Shown here piece by piece: positions 1-6,389 of a stretch of DNA of 6,912 nt. Where the stretch lies: positions 1 to 6,912 of the forward strand of contig MGWJ01000135.1 of assembly GCA_001800945.1 (NCBI GenBank), given 5' to 3'. Made by a program: the position numbers and the translations under genes. The notes beneath the pieces were generated by a model, which had not been told where the DNA came from, did not search any database, and saw only the letters and a list, made by a program, of their open reading frames with translations. The stretch is from Flavobacteria bacterium RIFCSPLOWO2_12_FULL_31_7. GTDB lineage: Bacteria > Bacteroidota > Bacteroidia > Flavobacteriales > Flavobacteriaceae. The first letter of the stretch is position 1. Every line of letters starts with the position of its first letter.

Positions 1-46
1 TTAATAATTTTTATAATTTCTCCAATCTGTGTTTAAAAAAATGAAT

Positions 47-77
47 TTGATATTGCCATTGAAAAATAGTATTTTTG
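47..77 (+). promoter_or_regulatory. Candidate Bacteroidetes-type promoter for truA
   Basis: A TTG at 47-49 is followed after 20 nt by TATTTTTG at 70-77. This matches both parts of the flavobacterial consensus, TTG-N(17-23)-TAnnTTTG, exactly. Transcription would begin a few bases downstream, around 82-85, leaving a leader of only about 12-15 nt before the TTG start codon at 97. Position, strand and spacing all fit truA and the ABC exporter behind it. The sequence is A+T-rich, so a chance match cannot be excluded. The rest of 1-96 shows no gene I can support. Confidence 0.55.
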
Positions 78-96
78 TCGAACTAAACTATGCCAA

Positions 97-831
97 TTGA
101 GATACTTCATTGAATTTGCTTACAACGGAAAAGAATATTTTGGGTTTCAAGTACAACCGAATGCAATTTCAATTCAGGAAACTTTAGACAAATCTTTATC
201 TTTATTACTTAGAGAAAAGATTGAAATTGTTGGCGCTGGCCGCACCGATTCTGGTGTTCATGCGAAACAAATGTATGCACATTTTGATACAGATATTGTT
301 TTCGATATTCCAAATACCATTCAAAAATTAAACTCTTTTCTTCCAAAAGATATTGCAATTTTTAAAATTATTGAAGTGCACCCTGATGCTCATGCTCGTT
401 TTGATGCTACAAGTAGAACTTACGAATATCACATCAATACTTTCAAAGATGTTTTTAATACAGACGGAAGCTGGAAAGTGCATCATAAATTAGATTTAGA
501 TTTAATGAATGAAGCCAGTAAAATCTTATTAGAATATATAGATTTTGAATGTTTTTCTAAGATTCATACCGATGTAAAAACCTTCAATTGTAAAATTACG
601 GAAGCACATTGGCAACAAAACGAAAATCAAATTATTTTTACCATTACAGCCGATAGATTTTTACGAAACATGGTAAGAGCAATCGTTGGAACATTAATAA
701 ATGTTGGGATTCACAAAACTTCCTTAGCCGATTTTAGAAACATTATAGAAAGTAAAAACAGAAACAAAGCCGGATTTTCAGTTCCTGCTCACGGATTATA
801 TCTAATAAAAGTAAAATATCCTTATCTTTAG
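97..831 (+). CDS. truA: tRNA pseudouridine(38-40) synthase TruA
   Basis: TruA converts uridine to pseudouridine at positions 38-40 of the tRNA anticodon arm; it is cytoplasmic and acts as a homodimer. The 244-residue product has the family's usual length. Residues 48-56 read GRTDSGVHA, and D51 is the catalytic aspartate. The conserved R-x-Y-x-Y stretch follows at 107-111, and the C-terminal FLRNMVR block lies at 188-194. The start is TTG: a stop at 67-69 closes the frame upstream, no in-frame ATG lies between, and the next in-frame Met (59) would remove the active site. MRYF- is also the usual TruA N-terminus in this group. An out-of-frame ATG lies 7 nt upstream. One oddity is YFGFQ at 14-18, where relatives usually have tryptophan in place of the second phenylalanine. 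The ABC exporter gene starts 23 nt downstream, so the two are probably cotranscribed. Confidence 0.96.
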   Translation: MRYFIEFAYNGKEYFGFQVQPNAISIQETLDKSLSLLLREKIEIVGAGRTDSGVHAKQMYAHFDTDIVFDIPNTIQKLNSFLPKDIAIFKIIEVHPDAHARFDATSRTYEYHINTFKDVFNTDGSWKVHHKLDLDLMNEASKILLEYIDFECFSKIHTDVKTFNCKITEAHWQQNENQIIFTITADRFLRNMVRAIVGTLINVGIHKTSLADFRNIIESKNRNKAGFSVPAHGLYLIKVKYPYL

Positions 832-854
832 CCTTTAAAAATTATATCAGCAAA

Positions 855-2681
855 ATGAGCGTTTTAAAATCATCCTCTTTTAAAAAAGTATTACAATATG
901 CCAAGCCATTTAAAAGCAAACTAGTTAGTGTTGCTTTTTGGGCTATTTTTTTGGCTATTGTTGCCGCTTTAAGACCTTTGGTTTTAAACATCACCATCGA
1001 TAAATACTTTGTTGATGCTAGTAAAGAAACCAATGTAATTCAGGATTATTTTTTGAATCTAATGCATTTTATTCTTCAAGACGGTAACAATGCGTACAAT
1101 ATTAAAGTATTAGTGGTTTTAATGCTTTTTATCTTGATTTTAGAGGTCGTGGCGCAATATTTCTTTGTATATATTTCAAGTTGGTTAGGACAAGATATCG
1201 TTAAAGATATTAGAGAAAAATTATTCGCACATTTAGCGAGTTTTAAAACGAAATATTTTGATAATGAACCTGTTGGAAAACTAATTACACGTTGCGTTTC
1301 CGATATGGAAAATATTGCGAGTATTTTCAGTCAAGGTTTATTTATGATTGTCAGTGATTTCTTGAAAATGATAATTGTCTTAGCTTTTATGCTAATTATC
1401 AACTGGAAAATTACAGCTATTGTATTGATTATTATGCCAGTTATCTTGATTGCGACAAACATTTTCAACAAGAAGATGAAAGTGGCTTTTAACGAAGTGC
1501 GTAATGAAGTGGCGAATTTAAACACGTTTATTCAAGAGCGATTAACCGGAATGAAAATCGTTCAATTATTTAATCGAGAAAAAATTGAATTAGAGAAATT
1601 TAAGGAAATTAATCATAAGCATAATAAAGCGTGGTTAAAGAACATTTTATACAATAGTATTTTCTTCCCTATTGCCGATATCATTTCAAGTATTACTTTA
1701 GGTTTAGTAGTGTATTTCGGTGCATTATTTATCATTAACGGCGATACAGAAACAAGTGTTGGACAATTAATCTCCTTCAATATGTACATTTCGATGTTGT
1801 ACAATCCGTTGCGACAAATTGCAGATAAATTCAACGTAATGCAGATGGGAATTGTAGCTGCAGATAGAGTTTTTGAAATTTTAGAATCTAATGAAGAAGT
1901 TCAAAATGAAGGTGCGATTCATTCTGAAAAATTACACGGAAATATTAAATTAGAAGAAGTTCGATTCAGTTATCTGAAAAACGAAGAAATTCTAAAAGGA
2001 ATAAATTTAGAAGTGAAAGAAGCTGAAACTATTGCCATTGTTGGTGCAACTGGTGCTGGAAAATCGACAATTATCAATTTATTAAATCGTTTTTACGAAA
2101 TTGATTCAGGGAAAATTTTAATTGATAACATTAATATTAACGATTACACTTTAGAAACTTTAAGAAAAGAAATTGCTATGGTTTTGCAAGATGTTTTCTT
2201 ATTTGCTGATTCTATTTACAATAATATTACGCTTTTCGATGAAAATATTAAAAGAGAAGATGTTTATGAAGCTGCGAAAAAAATCGGAATCCACGATTTC
2301 TTAATGTCATTACCCAACGGATACGATTATGATGTGAAAGAACGTGGTGTGATGTTATCTTCTGGACAACGCCAATTAATTGCTTTTTTACGAGCTTACA
2401 TTAGTAATCCTAGTATATTAATTTTGGATGAGGCAACATCTTCAATCGATTCCCATTCGGAAGAATTAATTCAAAAAGCAACCAAAACATTAACCGAAGG
2501 AAGAACTTCAATTATCATTGCACATCGTTTGGCAACCATTGTAAATGCTGATACTATTATTGTAATGGATAAAGGTTTAATCGTTGAAAAAGGCAAGCAT
2601 AAAGAATTATTAAAAATCGAAAACGGGTATTATAAAAAATTATACGAAGCACAATTCGAAAAACCCGAAGTTGTATCGTAA
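855..2681 (+). CDS. Type I ABC exporter, fused membrane and ATPase domains (MsbA/BmrA-like half-transporter)
   Basis: This 608-residue inner-membrane protein should dimerise and use ATP to export a lipid, drug or other hydrophobic substrate; the substrate cannot be read from the sequence. Residues about 22-330 form the membrane domain, with hydrophobic segments near 22-46, 84-108, 160-182, 186-204 and 268-294. The ATPase domain covers about 363-600. It has the A-loop tyrosine in FSY (Y373), Walker A GATGAGKST (397-405, K403), Q-loop Q445, signature LSSGQ (501-505), Walker B ILILDE (521-526, catalytic E526), D-loop SSID and H-loop H557, so it should be active. The signature has Ser where LSGGQ has its first Gly, a tolerated variant. 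The ATG was chosen because the product has full family length and an A-rich leader precedes it. No terminator separates it from truA. Homology to MsbA is at superfamily level, so I assign no symbol. Confidence 0.93.
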   Translation: MSVLKSSSFKKVLQYAKPFKSKLVSVAFWAIFLAIVAALRPLVLNITIDKYFVDASKETNVIQDYFLNLMHFILQDGNNAYNIKVLVVLMLFILILEVVAQYFFVYISSWLGQDIVKDIREKLFAHLASFKTKYFDNEPVGKLITRCVSDMENIASIFSQGLFMIVSDFLKMIIVLAFMLIINWKITAIVLIIMPVILIATNIFNKKMKVAFNEVRNEVANLNTFIQERLTGMKIVQLFNREKIELEKFKEINHKHNKAWLKNILYNSIFFPIADIISSITLGLVVYFGALFIINGDTETSVGQLISFNMYISMLYNPLRQIADKFNVMQMGIVAADRVFEILESNEEVQNEGAIHSEKLHGNIKLEEVRFSYLKNEEILKGINLEVKEAETIAIVGATGAGKSTIINLLNRFYEIDSGKILIDNININDYTLETLRKEIAMVLQDVFLFADSIYNNITLFDENIKREDVYEAAKKIGIHDFLMSLPNGYDYDVKERGVMLSSGQRQLIAFLRAYISNPSILILDEATSSIDSHSEELIQKATKTLTEGRTSIIIAHRLATIVNADTIIVMDKGLIVEKGKHKELLKIENGYYKKLYEAQFEKPEVVS

Positions 2682-2686
2682 AAATA

Positions 2687-2700
2687 AATAAATATTTATT
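2687..2700. repeat. Perfect 14-bp A/T palindrome after the ABC exporter
   Basis: AATAAATATTTATT equals its own reverse complement and begins 5 nt after the exporter stop codon. With no G or C pairs it would be a poor intrinsic terminator. It directly abuts the candidate -7 element at 2700-2707, so it could be an operator or upstream element, or chance in A+T-rich DNA. I see no other terminator between the exporter and lpdA. Confidence 0.3.
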
Positions 2701-2707
2701 AATTTCG
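2700..2707 (+). promoter_or_regulatory. Candidate -7 element for lpdA
   Basis: TAATTTCG matches 7 of 8 positions of TAnnTTTG. The nearest upstream TTG (2671-2673) is 26 nt away, longer than the usual 17-23, so the -33 side is weak. If used, transcription would start near 2712, giving lpdA a leader of about 80 nt that includes the 14-codon mini-ORF at 2739-2783. A poorer alternative, TATTTTAC at 2763-2770, matches 6 of 8. Confidence 0.35.
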
Positions 2708-2718
2708 CATTCAGAAAA

Positions 2719-2797
2719 AATAAGATAAACACACAATTATGACACTAGCGTTAGCGACTGCATATTTTACAATAATAAAATAAACACAAAAAATATG
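2719..2797 (+). repeat. Imperfect duplication of the lpdA start region
   Basis: Two copies of AATAAxATAAACACA lie 55 bp apart, at 2719-2733 (x = G) and 2774-2788 (x = A), identical at 14 of 15 positions. Each is followed by an ATG after a similar short gap: 5 nt in the first copy (ATG 2739) and 6 nt in the second (ATG 2795, the lpdA start). This looks like a duplicated translation-initiation region, although A+T-rich leaders of this group often resemble each other. Confidence 0.5.
2739..2783 (+). other. 14-codon mini-ORF in the lpdA leader (possible leader peptide)
   Basis: An ATG at 2739 opens a frame reading MTLALATAYFTIIK and ending in TAA at 2781-2783, 11 nt before the lpdA ATG. Its start context duplicates that of lpdA, which is the only reason to take it seriously. 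It contains the doubled TAGCG motif at 2746-2755. It has no run of identical codons of the kind used in attenuation. It may be a short translated leader that influences lpdA translation, or simply a chance frame; chance is more likely. Confidence 0.15.
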
Positions 2798-4183
2798 AAA
2801 TACGATATTATAGTTTTAGGAAGTGGTCCTGGAGGATATGTTACAGCAATTAGAGCTTCACAATTAGGTTTTAAAGTTGCCGTTATTGAAAAAGAAAATT
2901 TAGGTGGAGTTTGTTTAAATTGGGGTTGTATTCCAACAAAAGCATTACTAAAATCAGCTCAAGTTTTCGATTATTTAAAACATGCTGCCGACTACGGATT
3001 AAAAGTAGATAATGTAGATAAAGATTTTAACGCAGTTGTAGCCCGTTCACGTAATGTAGCTGGTGGAATGAGCAAAGGTGTTCAATTCTTAATGAAAAAA
3101 AACAAAATTGATGTTATTAATGGTTTTGGAAAAGTAAAACCAGGTAAAAAAATTGACGTTACTGCCGAAGATGGTAAAGTAACAGAATATTCTGCAGATA
3201 ACATTATTATTGCTACTGGAGCACGTTCTCGTGAATTACCAAACTTACCACAAGATGGAGTAAAAGTAATTGGATACAGACAAGCCATGACTTTACCAAC
3301 ACAACCAAAATCTATGATTATTGTAGGTTCTGGAGCAATTGGAGTGGAATTTGCTCATTTCTATAACTCAATGGGAACTGATGTAACTATTGTAGAATTT
3401 ATGCCAAATATTGTTCCAGTTGAAGATGAAGACGTTTCTAAACAAATGGAGCGTTCAATGAAAAAAGCAGGAGTTACTATTATGACAAATTCTTCTGTAG
3501 AGAAAATTGATACTACAGGAAATGGTGTAAAAGCAACTGTTAAAACAGCTAAAGGTGAAGAAACTTTAGAGGCTGAAATTTTACTTTCTGCAGTTGGAAT
3601 TAAAACAAATATTGAAAATATCGGTTTAGAAGAAGTTGGTATCGCTACAGATAGAGATAAAATCTTAGTGAACGATTTCTACCAAACTAATGTTCCAGGA
3701 TATTATGCTATTGGAGATATCACTCCAGGTCAAGCTTTAGCACACGTTGCTTCTGCTGAAGGAATTTTATGTGTGGAAAAAATCGCTGGTTTACATGTTG
3801 AACCATTAGATTACGGGAACATTCCAGGTTGTACATATGCTACTCCAGAAATTGCTTCTGTTGGTTTAACTGAAAAAGCAGCTAAAGAAAAAGGTTACGA
3901 AATCAAAGTGGGTAAATTCCCTTTCTCAGCTTCAGGAAAAGCAACTGCTGCTGGAGCAACTGACGGATTCGTAAAAGTTATTTTCGATGCGAAATACGGA
4001 GAATGGTTAGGATGTCACATGATTGGTGCTGGAGTTACAGATATGATTGCAGAAGCAGTTGTAGCTAGAAAATTAGAAACTACTGGCCACGAAATTTTAA
4101 AAGCAGTTCACCCTCACCCAACTATGAGTGAAGCCGTTATGGAAGCTGTAGCTGCTGCTTATGATGAAGTGATTCATATTTAA
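2795..4183 (+). CDS. lpdA: Dihydrolipoyl dehydrogenase (E3 component)
   Basis: This cytoplasmic FAD-dependent disulfide oxidoreductase reoxidises the dihydrolipoyl groups of the 2-oxoacid dehydrogenase complexes and the glycine cleavage system, passing electrons to NAD+. The 462-residue product has normal family length. The FAD-binding GSGPGG is at 9-14, and the redox disulfide is C40/C45 in GGVCLNWGC. The ATG at 140-142 ends the first FAD half. The NAD-binding GSGAIG lies at 178-183, the second FAD motif AIGD at 305-308, and the C-terminal dimerisation domain starts near 345. The acid-base pair is H441 with E446 in HPHPTMSE. All key residues are present. The ATG follows an A-rich leader and places the GxGxxG at the usual distance from the N-terminus. 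No E1 or E2 gene is adjacent, consistent with an E3 shared by several complexes. A strong terminator follows. Confidence 0.97.
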   Translation: MKYDIIVLGSGPGGYVTAIRASQLGFKVAVIEKENLGGVCLNWGCIPTKALLKSAQVFDYLKHAADYGLKVDNVDKDFNAVVARSRNVAGGMSKGVQFLMKKNKIDVINGFGKVKPGKKIDVTAEDGKVTEYSADNIIIATGARSRELPNLPQDGVKVIGYRQAMTLPTQPKSMIIVGSGAIGVEFAHFYNSMGTDVTIVEFMPNIVPVEDEDVSKQMERSMKKAGVTIMTNSSVEKIDTTGNGVKATVKTAKGEETLEAEILLSAVGIKTNIENIGLEEVGIATDRDKILVNDFYQTNVPGYYAIGDITPGQALAHVASAEGILCVEKIAGLHVEPLDYGNIPGCTYATPEIASVGLTEKAAKEKGYEIKVGKFPFSASGKATAAGATDGFVKVIFDAKYGEWLGCHMIGAGVTDMIAEAVVARKLETTGHEILKAVHPHPTMSEAVMEAVAAAYDEVIHI

Positions 4184-4206
4184 GATTTACGATTTTAGAT
4201 TTACGA
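4183..4206 (+). repeat. Two tandem copies of AGATTTACGA, period 14 bp
   Basis: AGATTTACGA occurs at 4183-4192 and again, identically, at 4197-4206, separated by TTTT. The first copy begins with the last base of the lpdA stop codon. From memory, short ATTTACGA-type intergenic repeats recur in Flavobacterium genomes; I could not check that here. It lies between lpdA and its terminator and has no evident coding role. Confidence 0.6.
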
Positions 4207-4221
4207 AATAATATAAATACC

Positions 4222-4257
4222 AAAACCGTCTTGTTGCAAAACTTGACGGTTTTTTTT
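4222..4257 (+). terminator. Intrinsic terminator of lpdA
   Basis: AAAACCGTC (4222-4230) pairs perfectly with GACGGTTTT (4245-4253), and the 3' arm runs into eight consecutive T residues (4250-4257). Inside the stem, two opposed TT pairs form a small internal loop, and GTT/AAC (4233-4235 with 4240-4242) closes a GCAA tetraloop of the stabilising GNRA type. It should end transcription from lpdA and isolate the downstream gene. On the other strand only four T residues follow the stem, so termination there would be weaker. Confidence 0.88.
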
Positions 4258-4269
4258 GTGGAAAATTGT

Positions 4270-4277
4270 TATATTTA
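4270..4277 (+). promoter_or_regulatory. Candidate -7 element for the unknown membrane protein gene
   Basis: TATATTTA matches 7 of 8 positions of TAnnTTTG. The best upstream TTG, at 4243-4245, is 24 nt away, one base outside the usual range, and lies in the 3' arm of the lpdA terminator. The gene needs its own promoter because the terminator precedes it, which supports the call. Transcription would begin near 4282, about 20 nt before the start codon. Confidence 0.4.
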
Positions 4278-4302
4278 CGGATGCATTACAAATTAAAATA
4301 AA

Positions 4303-4734
4303 ATGGAATTCAAAATTTTGAATGTTTTTTTCTCATTATTACTACTTTCATATTCAATAAGAACATTTTATTTTACATACAAAGAACCGTCTTCATTTAG
4401 TACCGATTTAAAAGGTTATCTTTTCGGAATTTCAATGTCGGCTTTATGTTTAATGTCATTAATTGGAAAATTTGATTTATTAGAAACAACAATTAATTTA
4501 TTTAAAGATACTTTCAAGGTAAAAACTATTTTTAAAGTTTATGTGATTATTGGTTGGGCATTATTCATAATGCTTGGAATTGCTATTTATTATTACTTGA
4601 AATACAATAGAAAAACATCTCCAAAAAAAGAAGGATTTATAAAAGAGAAATATTTTATAAATACAGGCTTAATTTATTTTACAATTTTATTTCTAATTTG
4701 CTACTTACTAATTAATATAGTAAATCCCGGTTGA
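4303..4734 (+). CDS. Four-helix membrane protein of unknown function
   Basis: I do not recognise this 143-residue protein. Hydrophobic stretches near 5-26, 38-57, 75-98 and 120-140 suggest four membrane helices. The loop between helices 2 and 3 (about 58-74) is short and amphipathic. A lysine- and arginine-rich segment at about 100-116 (YNRKTSPKKEG, then IKEK) is probably cytoplasmic under the positive-inside rule, which would also put both termini inside. There is no signal peptide, cysteine pair or obvious catalytic motif. The ATG follows an A-rich leader typical of the neighbours, and no in-frame alternative upstream looks better. The lpdA terminator lies before it and a good promoter candidate for mlaE lies after it, so it is probably transcribed alone or read through weakly into mla. 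A small accessory membrane protein linked to mla is possible but rests on position only. Confidence 0.8.
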   Translation: MEFKILNVFFSLLLLSYSIRTFYFTYKEPSSFSTDLKGYLFGISMSALCLMSLIGKFDLLETTINLFKDTFKVKTIFKVYVIIGWALFIMLGIAIYYYLKYNRKTSPKKEGFIKEKYFINTGLIYFTILFLICYLLINIVNPG

Positions 4735-4776
4735 GCAATTAGAACAGTTTTTTTACACAAATAATCTGATAAAAAG

Positions 4777-4807
4777 TTATATTTTTCGTCAAAAATCACT
4801 AAATTTG
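4777..4807 (+). promoter_or_regulatory. Candidate promoter of the mlaEFD operon
   Basis: TAAATTTG at 4800-4807 matches the flavobacterial -7 consensus TAnnTTTG perfectly. A TTA at 4777-4779, two of three matches to the -33 TTG, lies exactly 20 nt upstream. Transcription would start near 4812 and leave a leader of about 30 nt before the mlaE ATG, with no intervening ATG. The gap 4735-4842 shows no convincing terminator for the gene before it. Confidence 0.55.
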
Positions 4808-4842
4808 AGAGACTTACAATTCAGTTATCATTTAAAATAATT

Positions 4843-5628
4843 ATGAACAAGTATTTTACAAACATAATTGAAGTGATAAAATCTTTCTTAAAAGAAGTTG
4901 GTGAAATAGCTTATTTTGCTGGTCGATTTTTTAAAGAATTTTTGTTTTCTCCCTATGAATTCAAAGAGTTTTTAAGACAATGTTATTACATGGGTAATCG
5001 TTCTCTCTTTTTAGTTGGCGTAACTGGTTTTATTATTGGTTTAGTTTTTACTCTACAATCCAGACCTACTTTACAAGAATTTGGAGCAGTTTCTTGGATG
5101 GCTTCTATGGTAAGTGTTTCAATTATTAGAGAAATTGGACCTATAATCACGGCTTTAATTTGTGCCGGAAGAATCGGTTCTGGAATTGGTGCCGAATTAG
5201 GTTCCATGAAAGTAACCGAACAAATTGATGCTATGGAAGTTTCGGGTACCAATCCTTTTAAATATTTAGTCATCACTCGTATATTAGCCACTACATTAAT
5301 GTTACCGCTATTGGTGATTTTTGGAGATGTTTTAGCTATTTATGGTTCGTATCTAGTGGAAAACATTAAAGATAATGTTTCGTTTCAACTTTACTTTAAT
5401 CAAGTCTTTAATATTTTAGAATATAGCGATATCATTCCTGCAACGATTAAAACTTTTTTCTTTGGATTTGCCATTGGATTAATTGGATGCTACAAAGGAT
5501 ATAATTGTAAAAAAGGAACCGCAGGTGTAGGAAAAGCAGCAAATGCAGCAGTCGTTTACACCTCTATGCTCCTATTTATTATTGATTTTATTGCCGTTTT
5601 TGTAACCAATATTTTTTATAAAATGTAA
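4843..5628 (+). CDS. mlaE: MlaE-family ABC transporter permease (MCE lipid transport)
   Basis: This is the inner-membrane permease of an MCE-type lipid transporter; MlaE dimers bind the ATPase below and the MlaD ring above. The product has 261 residues, the usual family size. The family hallmark runs through about 96-135, with REIGP (96-100), AGRIGSGIGAELG (108-120), and MKVTEQIDAM followed by GTNP. A second conserved block lies at about 215-238 (GCYKGY, GTAGVGKAAN). Hydrophobic segments lie near 54-72, 84-107, 143-170, 198-215 and 236-258, preceded by an amphipathic N-terminal region (about 8-48) typical of the family. The ATG follows an A-rich leader behind a good promoter candidate. mlaF starts 5 nt after the stop. 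The direction of transport cannot be decided from sequence. The symbol is given by family homology, not by proven function. Confidence 0.92.
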   Translation: MNKYFTNIIEVIKSFLKEVGEIAYFAGRFFKEFLFSPYEFKEFLRQCYYMGNRSLFLVGVTGFIIGLVFTLQSRPTLQEFGAVSWMASMVSVSIIREIGPIITALICAGRIGSGIGAELGSMKVTEQIDAMEVSGTNPFKYLVITRILATTLMLPLLVIFGDVLAIYGSYLVENIKDNVSFQLYFNQVFNILEYSDIIPATIKTFFFGFAIGLIGCYKGYNCKKGTAGVGKAANAAVVYTSMLLFIIDFIAVFVTNIFYKM

Positions 5629-5633
5629 GAACT

Positions 5634-6383
5634 ATGGAAAACATAACAAACCATAAAACGATCATCGAAATTAAAAATTTACATAAAGCTTTTGGAACCA
5701 ATAAAGTTTTGGATGGTTTTAATTTGGTTTTAAATGAAGGAGAAAATTTGGTCGTTATGGGAAAATCTGGTTCTGGAAAATCTGTTATGATCAAATGTTT
5801 AATTGGATTAGAAGCACCAGACAGCGGTTCTATTTTGGTAATGAATAAAGAAATAAATACGCTAGAACGCGAAGTAATTGACGAACTTAGAACTGAAATT
5901 GGCTTTCTGTTTCAGGGTAGTGCTTTGTATGATTCCATGTCAGTTCGAGAAAATTTAGAATTCCCATTAAGAAGACATACAAAAAAATTCGGAAAAATTA
6001 AAAACACTACTCCTTTAGTCCTGGAAGCTTTAGAAAGCGTTGGTTTAGTGAGTGCAATTGACCTCATGCCAAACGAACTTTCAGGTGGAATGAAACGAAG
6101 AATCGCCTTAGCCAGAACATTAATTTTAAAACCAAAAATAATTCTATACGATGAACCTACAACTGGTTTAGACCCAATTACTTCAAAAGAAATTATACTT
6201 TTAATGAAATCAATTCAAAAAAAATATAACACTTCCTCAATCATTATCACACACGATGTAGATTGTGCAAAGGCTATTGCTAATAGAATGATTTTATTAA
6301 TTGATGGTATAAATTATATTGAGGGAACTTTTGAAAAACTAAGCAGTTCAACCGATCCAAAAGTTCAAGCTTTTTTTAAATAA
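5634..6383 (+). CDS. mlaF: MlaF-family ABC transporter ATP-binding protein
   Basis: This cytoplasmic ATPase powers the MlaE permease. The 249-residue product is a single ATPase domain with every core motif: A-loop aromatic F20, Walker A GKSGSGKS (43-50, K49), Q-loop Q94 in FLFQ, signature LSGGM (149-153), Walker B IILYDE (169-174, catalytic E174), D-loop GLD (178-180) and H-loop H207 in ITHD. The signature LSGGMKRR with DEPTTGLDP is characteristic of the MlaF/MkL group and fits the neighbouring MlaE and MlaD. It sits 5 nt after mlaE and 6 nt before mlaD, so the three genes should be translated from one mRNA. E. coli MlaF works with the STAS protein MlaB; no mlaB-like gene is visible here. The ATG was chosen because it follows mlaE directly and gives a normal N-terminus. 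Confidence 0.94.
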   Translation: MENITNHKTIIEIKNLHKAFGTNKVLDGFNLVLNEGENLVVMGKSGSGKSVMIKCLIGLEAPDSGSILVMNKEINTLEREVIDELRTEIGFLFQGSALYDSMSVRENLEFPLRRHTKKFGKIKNTTPLVLEALESVGLVSAIDLMPNELSGGMKRRIALARTLILKPKIILYDEPTTGLDPITSKEIILLMKSIQKKYNTSSIIITHDVDCAKAIANRMILLIDGINYIEGTFEKLSSSTDPKVQAFFK

Positions 6384-6389
6384 AAAATT

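Noticed and set aside
1..96. Possible ends of an upstream gene (frames closing at 36 or 44) or a reverse-strand frame ending at 1-3
   Set aside because: The forward remnants are only 11-13 codons and cannot be recognised. The reverse frame is closed by a stop at 88-90 and contains no ATG.
842..1033. Reverse-strand open frame opposite the exporter start
   Set aside because: It overlaps the well-supported exporter gene, resembles no protein family and is explained by the A+T-rich coding of the + strand.
1331..1834. Two reverse-strand open frames (1331-1525 and 1613-1834) inside the exporter gene
   Set aside because: Both lie opposite the hydrophobic membrane domain and have no family features; they are shadows of the real gene.
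3082..3288. Reverse-strand open frame inside lpdA
   Set aside because: It lies wholly within a clearly functional gene and shows no recognisable motif.
4735..4770. Possible terminator after the unknown membrane protein (run of T at 4748-4754)
   Set aside because: The only pairing before the T run is three base pairs, too weak for an intrinsic terminator.
4767..4830. Inverted TGATAA / TTATCA pair flanking the mlaE promoter candidate
   Set aside because: Six A/T-rich base pairs 52 nt apart are expected by chance in DNA of this composition.
4986..5291. 101-codon reverse-strand open frame inside mlaE
   Set aside because: It is opposite the most conserved part of mlaE, where constraint on the + strand keeps stops out of the other strand; the product has no domain features.
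5588..5794. Reverse-strand open frame across the mlaE-mlaF junction
   Set aside because: It would span the junction of two tightly packed genes and resembles no protein.
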